37,375 bases of DNA from Ramlibacter sp. (GTDB lineage Bacteria; Pseudomonadota; Gammaproteobacteria; Burkholderiales; Burkholderiaceae_C). Made by a program: the position numbers and the translations under genes. Below are positions 32,442 to 37,375 of the stretch, in pieces; position 1 is the stretch's first letter; each line of letters begins with the position of its first letter. The stretch is from NCBI GenBank assembly GCA_029237735.1, contig JAQZBU010000035.1, positions 1 through 37,375 of the forward strand, written 5' to 3'. The notes under the pieces are model-generated. The model saw only the letters and a program-made list of their open reading frames with translations. It was not told where the DNA came from and ran no database searches.

Positions 32442-32978
32442 ATGAATACGGAAACCCTGCTGGAGAACTACAGGTTCCTGGCCCGGTACAACCGCTGGTT
32501 CAACCAGCGGCTGTATGCGGCGTGCGAGCAACTGCCGGACGATGAGAGAAAACGCGATCGCGGCGCCTTTTTCGGCTCGATCCACAACACGCTGAACCAC
32601 GTGATGTGGGGCGATCGAATGTGGCTACAGCGCTTCGCCAGTCAGGGCGCGGACACGCCGGGACTGGGAGGCGATGTGCTGGATCTTCCACCCGGCGCTC
32701 GCTACGAAACGGTGCTGTATGACGATTGGGCGATCCTGCGCGCCAAGCGCGACGAACTCGATGCGGCGGTCGAGGCCTGGCTGGGGCTGATGCCTGCGGA
32801 CTATCCGCTGCGCACGATGCGCTACTGCAACACGAAAGGCGTGCAACGCGAGCATCTCACGTGGCTGGCGTTGACTCATTTTTTCAACCACCAGACTCAC
32901 CATCGCGGGCAGGTGACAACGCTGCTGGCGCAAGCGGGCATCGACCCCGGCACCACGGACCTCATCGCGCTCGTCTAG
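32442..32978 (+). CDS. DinB-family protein (putative metal-dependent four-helix-bundle enzyme)
   Basis: The 178-residue protein has the DinB fold pattern: an N-terminal helix with YNRWFNQRLYAACEQL, then IHNTLNHVMWGDRMWLQRF, and the C-terminal HFFNHQTHHRGQVTTLL. His53 with His150 and His154 are likely metal ligands. DinB-like proteins often act as thiol-dependent transferases; the substrate is unknown here. The start ATG 32442 lies 19 bases after the oxoprolinase stop, so the two are probably cotranscribed. An intrinsic terminator follows. Its fold is distantly related to the N-terminal half of the SenA-like protein at 8864, but the two are not copies of each other. Confidence 0.9.
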   Translation: MNTETLLENYRFLARYNRWFNQRLYAACEQLPDDERKRDRGAFFGSIHNTLNHVMWGDRMWLQRFASQGADTPGLGGDVLDLPPGARYETVLYDDWAILRAKRDELDAAVEAWLGLMPADYPLRTMRYCNTKGVQREHLTWLALTHFFNHQTHHRGQVTTLLAQAGIDPGTTDLIALV

Positions 32979-32983
32979 GCAAC

Positions 32984-33012
32984 AAAAAACCCGCCGGGGT
33001 GCGGCGGGTTTT
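32984..33012. terminator. Bidirectional intrinsic terminator between dinB-like and comEA-like genes
   Basis: AAAACCCGCCG (32986-32996) pairs with CGGCGGGTTTT (33002-33012) around a 5-base loop. The A-run on one side and T-run on the other make it usable from both directions. It lies six bases after the stop of the DinB-family gene and 24 bases before the stop of the convergent comEA-like gene. Confidence 0.9.
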
Positions 33013-33035
33013 CTTGGGGGCCGAAGCAGCGTCGC

Positions 33036-33413
33036 TTACTTCTTGGAGCTCGCTGCGGGAGCTGCGGGCTTGGCCGCATCGGCTTTGGCTGTCTTGGTGT
33101 CTTCCTTGGCTTTCTTCTCAGATTCCTTCTTCTCGGTCTTGGCGACACCCTTGAAGGCGGAGCCGTTCACGGTCAGGCCCTCGGCCGAGAACTTGGCGGC
33201 GTTGCTTTCGCCGATGCCCTGCACGCGGGCGATGAAATCCTGCCAGTCCTTGAAGTTGCCCTTCTTGCGCTCGTCGAGGATCTTGGTGGAAATGCCCGGG
33301 CCGATGCCCTTGACGCCGTCCAGCTCGGCCGGGGTGGCCTTGTTGACGTCGACAGCAGCAAACGAAGCGGCGGCGTACAGCATGGCCACAATGGCCAAAA
33401 TCTTCTTCAGCAT
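33036..33413 (-). CDS. ComEA-like helix-hairpin-helix protein, exported
   Basis: This 125-residue protein has a signal peptide (MLKKILAIVAMLYAAASFA) followed by a double helix-hairpin-helix unit: VNKATPAELDGVKGIGPG, then IARVQGIGESNAAKF. That is the DNA-binding module of ComEA used in DNA uptake across the periplasm. The tail is an unusual Lys/Ala/Glu-rich, low-complexity stretch ending in PAAPAASSKK. The start ATG 33413 has a strong AGGAGAG ribosome-binding site; the longer upstream frame is not supported. It lies downstream of hldD on the same strand but separated by about 120 bases, so it likely has its own promoter. Confidence 0.92.
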   Translation of the reverse strand: MLKKILAIVAMLYAAASFAAVDVNKATPAELDGVKGIGPGISTKILDERKKGNFKDWQDFIARVQGIGESNAAKFSAEGLTVNGSAFKGVAKTEKKESEKKAKEDTKTAKADAAKPAAPAASSKK

Positions 33414-33534
33414 GTTTTTCTCTCTCCTAAGTGGGATTGGTTGCCCGCCGGATTGGCGGGAATTCCCATAACGACGCCTGGCCGCACGGCGTTGACACCT
33501 CTGCGACACCGGAGGTACCTACCAAAGTCTCGTC

Positions 33535-34536
33535 TCAGGTGGCTGCGAGCGTCGCCATGTAGCGGGCGACGCCCGTATGCACGTCGGCGAACACGTGGTC
33601 GCAGCCTGCGGCGCGCAACGCCGTGATGTCCGCCTGGGTGTAGCACTGGTACTTGCCGCGCAAGGCATCCGGGAAAGGGATGTACTGGATCCGGCCCTTT
33701 GCGGTTGCCGACACCGCGTCGAACGGCTGGTTCGCATCGGTGTCGAGTGCATTGATGACGGCCACTGCCACGTCGTTGAACGGCTGCGCCCGACCCGTAC
33801 CGAGGTTGAATATGCCGGATTTCTCCGGGTGATCGAAGAACCAGAGGTTCACCGCGACCACGTCGTCGATGAAGATGAAGTCGCGCTTCTGCTCCCCGGC
33901 GGCGTACCCGCCGTACTCGCCGAACAGGTTCACCTTGCCCTCGGCCCTGAACTGGTTGAACTGGTGGAACGCGACACTCGCCATGCGGCCCTTGTGCTGC
34001 TCGCGCGGGCCGTAGACGTTGAAATACCGGAACCCGGCCACCTGGCGCTTGGTCCGTTTGAAGTCTTTGCCGCATTCGCGCCTCATGCGCTGGTCGAACA
34101 GCAACTTGGAATAGCCGTATACATTGAGCGGCCGCTCGAAATCGGGCGATTCGACGAACGTGTCCGAGCCGCCATAGGTGGCGGCCGACGAGGCGTAGAG
34201 CAGGCGGCTGCCGCGCTCCTGGCAGGCATTGAACAGGCCACACGAAAGGGTGTAGTTGTTGTCCATCATGTACTTGCCGTCCGTCTCCATGGTGTCGCTG
34301 CAGGCGCCCTCGTGGAAGACGGTGTCCACCTTGCCGAAGTAACCTTCCGCGAAGAGGTCATAGAACATGTCCAAATCGACATAGTCTGCGATCTTCAGGT
34401 CGGCCAGGTTGCGGAACTTGTCGCCTTGCGTCAGGTCGTCGACCGCGATGATGTCGTCGATGCCACGGGCGTTCAGGCCCTTGACCAGGTTGCTTCCGAT
34501 GAAACCGGCGGCGCCGGTGACCACGACACGCGTCAT
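33535..34536 (-). CDS. hldD: ADP-L-glycero-D-manno-heptose 6-epimerase
   Basis: This 333-residue extended short-chain dehydrogenase makes the heptose precursor of the lipopolysaccharide inner core. Visible features are the NADP-binding motif [18 protein letters not shown], the catalytic YxxxK in [12 protein letters not shown], and [20 protein letters not shown], a hallmark of HldD. Length and ends fit the family. It overlaps the end of rfaE1 by four bases (ATGA), so the two heptose genes are translationally coupled. Confidence 0.97.
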   Translation of the reverse strand: MTRVVVTGAAGFIGSNLVKGLNARGIDDIIAVDDLTQGDKFRNLADLKIADYVDLDMFYDLFAEGYFGKVDTVFHEGACSDTMETDGKYMMDNNYTLSCGLFNACQERGSRLLYASSAATYGGSDTFVESPDFERPLNVYGYSKLLFDQRMRRECGKDFKRTKRQVAGFRYFNVYGPREQHKGRMASVAFHQFNQFRAEGKVNLFGEYGGYAAGEQKRDFIFIDDVVAVNLWFFDHPEKSGIFNLGTGRAQPFNDVAVAVINALDTDANQPFDAVSATAKGRIQYIPFPDALRGKYQCYTQADITALRAAGCDHVFADVHTGVARYMATLAAT

Positions 34537-35462
34537 GAAAAGAGCTCCTCATAGGAAACGGTAGCGGTGCCGAATTTGCCGACGACGATGCCGCCCGCCT
34601 TGTTGGCCAGCGGCATCGCCTCGCGCGGGCTCATCCCCGCGGCAACCAGTGCAGCCAGCGTCGCGATAACGGTGTCGCCCGCGCCCGTGACGTCGAAGAC
34701 CTCGCGTGCCTGGGCTTGCACGTGTTGCTCGCCCTGCGCGTCGAACAGCGTCATGCCGTCTTCGCCGAGAGTTACCAGCAGCGCACCCAGCCGCAGGTGC
34801 TCGCGCAACTGCTGCGCCTTGGCGCGCAGTTCATCGTCGGAGCGCCAGGCGCCGACCACTTGTTGAAGCTCCAGCCGGTTGGGGGTGATCACGGTGGCAC
34901 CCGAGTAACGTGCGTAATCGGAACCCTTCGGATCGACGAGGACGGCTTTGCCAAGCGCGCGTGCCTGCTCGATCATGGAGGTGATGTGCGCCAAGCCGCC
35001 TTTGCCGTAATCGGAAAAGAGGACGGCGTCATGGCTCGGCGCCAGCGAAGCGAACGCCTCGGTCTGCGATGCCAGGGCCTCGTGATCGGGCTCGTTTTCG
35101 AAATCCATTCGCAGCAATTGCTGGTGCCGGCCAATCACACGCAGCTTGACGGTTGTGCGCAGCCCCGCGTCGCGCTTGAGGTGGGTGGCGATGCCCGTTT
35201 CGCGCAAGAGGGCTTCGAGGCGATGGCCGGGCTCGTCGTCGCCCACCACGCCAAGGAAGCTCGCCTTGGCGCCCAGGGTCACGACGTTGTAGGCCACGTT
35301 GGCGGCGGCGCCGATGCGCTCTTCTTCTCGCGTCACCTTTACCACCGGTACGGGCGCTTCGGGCGAGATGCGGTCGACCGCGCCGTGCCAGTAGCGATCA
35401 AGCATCGCGTCGCCGACAACGAGCACGCGCGCTTTCGCGAGTTGCTGCTTGGATGGGTTCAT
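34533..35462 (-). CDS. rfaE1: D-glycero-beta-D-manno-heptose-7-phosphate kinase (monofunctional, PfkB family)
   Basis: The 309-residue sugar kinase phosphorylates heptose 7-phosphate at C1 for LPS core synthesis. The N-terminal motif [20 protein letters not shown] and the PfkB anion-hole motif [16 protein letters not shown] are present. Unlike E. coli HldE it lacks the nucleotidyltransferase domain, so the adenylyltransferase must be encoded elsewhere, as is usual in betaproteobacteria. Its start overlaps the TGA that ends the rubredoxin-like frame of lapB (ATGA), which shows how lapB should end. Confidence 0.95.
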   Translation of the reverse strand: MNPSKQQLAKARVLVVGDAMLDRYWHGAVDRISPEAPVPVVKVTREEERIGAAANVAYNVVTLGAKASFLGVVGDDEPGHRLEALLRETGIATHLKRDAGLRTTVKLRVIGRHQQLLRMDFENEPDHEALASQTEAFASLAPSHDAVLFSDYGKGGLAHITSMIEQARALGKAVLVDPKGSDYARYSGATVITPNRLELQQVVGAWRSDDELRAKAQQLREHLRLGALLVTLGEDGMTLFDAQGEQHVQAQAREVFDVTGAGDTVIATLAALVAAGMSPREAMPLANKAGGIVVGKFGTATVSYEELFS

Positions 35463-36536
35463 AACTCTTCTACTCTACGCGCTGGGTAACTGTCCCAGGC
35501 CTGGCAGCCGGGGCATTGCCAGAAATGCTGTTTTGCTTCGAAACCGCAGGCGGCGCAGCGGTATCGGGTGAGTGGCTTGACCGCATGGTCGAGCGCGCCC
35601 TGCACGAACGGGGGAGGGCTCGCGTTCCAGGTGCTTGACGTACCAGCTGCGTGCCGACTGCGTGTCCGGCTCGAGCGCGACGATGCCCTCCAGCACGTCC
35701 AGCGAGGGCGACAGCTCATAGGCCGCCCGCAGCAAGTCCAGCGCCTGTGCCTGGCGCCCGCTGGCGATCGCCGCCTCCGTCAGGGGCCTCGCCACCAACG
35801 GGACGGCGGTGGGCGCCGACTTTTCAAGCGCGGCGAGCGTCTGGAACGCCGCGTCCGCATCCCCGGCACGCCGCTGCAACGCCGCCAGATCGATGCCGGG
35901 CCTCGCGGCGCCGGGGTCGGCTTTCATGGCTTCGCGCAACAACTTTTCCGCCTGCCCGGGCGCGGCGCCGGCCGCCTGCTCGCACAGGTAGTGGGCTTGC
36001 CGGCCGCTGAAGTTTCCATGGCCGGAGGCCTCGAGCTTGCGCGCGATCTCCGAGGCCTGCGCCCAATCGCGCGAACGCTCGTAGATGGCCAGCAGCGCCA
36101 GCAGCGCCTGACCCTCAAAAGCCGTTCCCTCGAGCTTGCGCAGCGCCTCCTCGGCCCGGTCCAGCAGGCCGGCCTTGAGAAAGTCGAGCGCCAGGGCGTG
36201 CTGCGCGCGGTGGCGCTCCGCACGGCTCAGGTCGCCGCGCGAGAGCAGGTGCTCATGCACGCGCACCGCGCGCTCGTACTCACCCCGGCGGCGAAAGAGG
36301 TTGCCCAGCGCGAAGTGCAACTCGGTCGTGTCGGGGTCGTTCTGGACGGCTTCGATGAAGGCGTCGATGGCCTGGTCCTGCTGTTCGTTCAGCAGGAAAT
36401 TGAGGCCGCGGAAATAGGCCTTGGGTGCCTGTCGGTTCTCGATGCGCAGCTGGCGCAGGTCGAGGCGCGAGGCCACCCAGCCCAGCACAAAGGCGATTGG
36501 AAGGCCCCACAGCACCCAGCTCAGGTCAAATTCCAT
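35459..36536 (-). pseudogene. lapB: LapB/YciM lipopolysaccharide assembly protein, frameshifted before the rubredoxin-like domain
   Basis: LapB is an inner-membrane TPR protein that tunes LPS synthesis through LpxC turnover. From ATG 36536 the frame gives an N-terminal anchor (LSWVLWGLPIAFVLGWVASRLD) and several TPR repeats (FLLNEQQDQAIDAFIEAVQ and following) down to YVKHLEREPSP near 35612. The frame then turns into an Arg/Pro-rich sequence ending at 35475. The expected C-terminus is in another frame, FVQGALDHAVKPLTRYRCAACGF to [18 protein letters not shown], ending at 35459 in an ATGA overlap with rfaE1. Both CxxC zinc/iron knuckles are intact there. By comparison with relatives as I recall them, some 15-20 residues are also missing at the junction. 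This is either a true loss of the domain or a sequence error. Confidence 0.85.
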
Positions 36537-36810
36537 GTTGCCCCATGTGGGTCGCCTCGGCGGCGTCCGCCGCGCCCGAAGCCTGGTGCGCACGCCTCGC
36601 CGCGACACGGTGCTTCCACCAGCGGGGCACCATGCCCAGCGCGCCAATGCCAAGACCGAGCGCGAAAGCGGCCAGGACCACAAGCACCATCGGCGCGCGC
36701 CAGACCGTGCCGAAGAAGAAGTGCACGGTGACGTCTTCCTGGTTGTTCAGGGCAAAAGCGAAGAGGGTAAAAAAAATGGCTGCCTTGAGCAGCCACATGA
36801 GGTATTTCAT
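36526..36810 (-). CDS. lapA: LapA-family inner-membrane protein
   Basis: The 94-residue protein has two transmembrane helices (YLMWLLKAAIFFTLFAFALN and PMVLVVLAAFALGLGIGALG) around the conserved NNQEDVTVHFFFGTVWRAP loop of LapA/YciS. It works with LapB in LPS assembly. The gene overlaps the lapB start by 11 bases and follows ihfB by 44 bases, the standard order in this group. The C-terminal tail (HQASGAADAAEATHMGQHGI) is hydrophilic and less conserved. Confidence 0.93.
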   Translation of the reverse strand: MKYLMWLLKAAIFFTLFAFALNNQEDVTVHFFFGTVWRAPMVLVVLAAFALGLGIGALGMVPRWWKHRVAARRAHQASGAADAAEATHMGQHGI

Positions 36811-36854
36811 CGATCTCCTCTGTGGAGAAGCCGATTCTAGCTAGGCGCTGCCAG

Positions 36855-37166
36855 CTAGGACTTGGTTTCCGCTTCGATCTCGGCGGTGCGCTTGTCCACC
36901 GCCTCACGCAGGGCCTTGCCCGGCTTGAAGTGAGGTACACGCTTTTCGGGGATGTGCACGCTCTCGCCGGAGCGCGGGTTGCGGCCCATGCGAGGCGGGC
37001 GCCGATTGATCGAAAAGCTGCCGAATCCGCGGATTTCTATGCGGTGCCCGCGCACCAGCGCTTCGCTCATCGCGTCAAGTATCGTCTTGACGGCGTACTC
37101 GGCGTCGCGGTGGGTGAGCTGGCTGAAACGTGCAGCCAGTTCTTCGACAAGATCGCTTCGGGTCAT
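36855..37166 (-). CDS. ihfB: Integration host factor subunit beta
   Basis: This 103-residue DNA-bending protein of the HU/IHF family forms a heterodimer with Ihf[22 protein letters not shown] and the beta-arm motif [22 protein letters not shown], with its conserved Pro at the intercalating tip, identify the beta subunit. It lies downstream of rpsA on the same strand, the usual neighbour, separated by about 110 bases containing palindromic repeats. Confidence 0.97.
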   Translation of the reverse strand: MTRSDLVEELAARFSQLTHRDAEYAVKTILDAMSEALVRGHRIEIRGFGSFSINRRPPRMGRNPRSGESVHIPEKRVPHFKPGKALREAVDKRTAEIEAETKS

Positions 37167-37179
37167 GGGCTGTCAGGAT

Positions 37180-37268
37180 TGTCATCCCGGGCTTGACCCG
37201 GGATCCATCTCACGCCGGAAAGACTGCAACCGGCGCGGGATGGATTGCGGGTCCAGCCCGCAATGACA
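37180..37268. repeat. Pair of 28-bp palindromic REP-like elements (tail to tail)
   Basis: Elements at 37180-37207 (plus) and 37241-37268 (minus) share the TGTCAT and ATCCA ends of the pair at 19109-19170. Stems are ATCCCGGG/CCCGGGAT and ATTGCGGG/CCCGCAAT. Here the ATCCA ends face each other across 33 bases. They fill the rpsA-ihfB gap. Confidence 0.85.
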
Positions 37269-37276
37269 GTCCGTTC

Positions 37277-37375
37277 TTACTTCTCGGTATTGTCCAGCTT
37301 GGCGCGCAGCAGGGCGCCCAGGCTGGTGGTGCCGGCGTTCTCGCGAGCGGATTGCTGCGAGAGGTTCGACATCTG
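37277..37375 (-). CDS. rpsA: 30S ribosomal protein S1, C-terminal end (truncated by window)
   Basis: Only the last 32 codons and the stop are in the window. The reverse strand reads QMSNLSQQSARENAGTTSLG followed by ALLRAKLDNTEK and TAA, which is the usual C-terminus of betaproteobacterial ribosomal protein S1. Its position upstream of ihfB on the same strand fits the conserved rpsA-ihfB order. The fragment is too short for the ORF-length test, so the call rests on this tail and the gene order. Confidence 0.88.
   Translation of the reverse strand, partial: QMSNLSQQSARENAGTTSLGALLRAKLDNTEK

Overview
The window is GC-rich DNA from a betaproteobacterium. Two housekeeping blocks point to Burkholderiales, most likely Comamonadaceae (Ramlibacter/Variovorax-like): ispA-dxs at the left edge, and rpsA-ihfB-lapA-lapB-rfaE1-hldD with a ComEA-like gene at the right edge. 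This placement rests on gene order and protein character, because no rRNA or complete phylogenetic marker is present. No tRNA, CRISPR array, integrase or IS transposase was seen.

Layout. (1) 1-2422: end of ispA, then dxs (isoprenoid precursor synthesis). (2) 2637-8698: three tandem TakP-like TRAP solute-binding proteins with twin-arginine signals, each a single-gene unit closed by its own terminator. They converge on a dctQ-dctM membrane pair whose dctM is broken by an apparent out-of-frame deletion. (3) 8864-10126: an EgtB/SenA-type nonheme-iron sulfoxide/selenoxide synthase in which one expected iron-ligand His is Arg. (4) 10107-19102: a tungsten module. It holds a ModE-type regulator with a periplasmic-binding-protein-like sensor domain, divergent from the tungstate ABC transporter tupBCA, and a GAF/Fis-type regulator divergent from aorABC (tungsten aldehyde oxidoreductase with 4x[4Fe-4S] and FAD subunits), a MoaD-like protein and a small unknown protein. 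(5) 19109-28612: a fourth TRAP solute-binding protein, a divergent Asp/Glu/hydantoin racemase-family gene, a complete RND tripartite efflux operon, and a second dctQ-dctM pair. (6) 28784-32978: a fused 5-oxoprolinase (HyuA+HyuB) carrying a small in-frame palindromic-repeat insertion, then a DinB-family protein. (7) 33036-37375: ComEA-like protein, hldD, rfaE1, lapB (frameshifted), lapA, ihfB, and the end of rpsA.

Most interesting signal. The tup and aor promoters carry the same 22-bp inverted repeat, GCTATGCA-N6-TTCATAGC, at 11255-11276 and 14855-14876. Its geometry matches a ModE box. With the adjacent ModE-type regulator this suggests one tungsten regulon coupling tungstate uptake to synthesis of the tungsten enzyme. 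A second palindrome (14771-14789), next to the GAF/Fis regulator, suggests an additional aldehyde or metabolite input to aor.

Other notable points. Two genes (dctM and lapB) look frameshifted by deletions of tens of bases. A family of 28-bp palindromic elements with variable but self-complementary stems occurs in two pairs (19109-19170 and 37180-37268). The RND operon and racemase gene sit between what would otherwise be a contiguous dctQ-dctM-dctP transporter operon.
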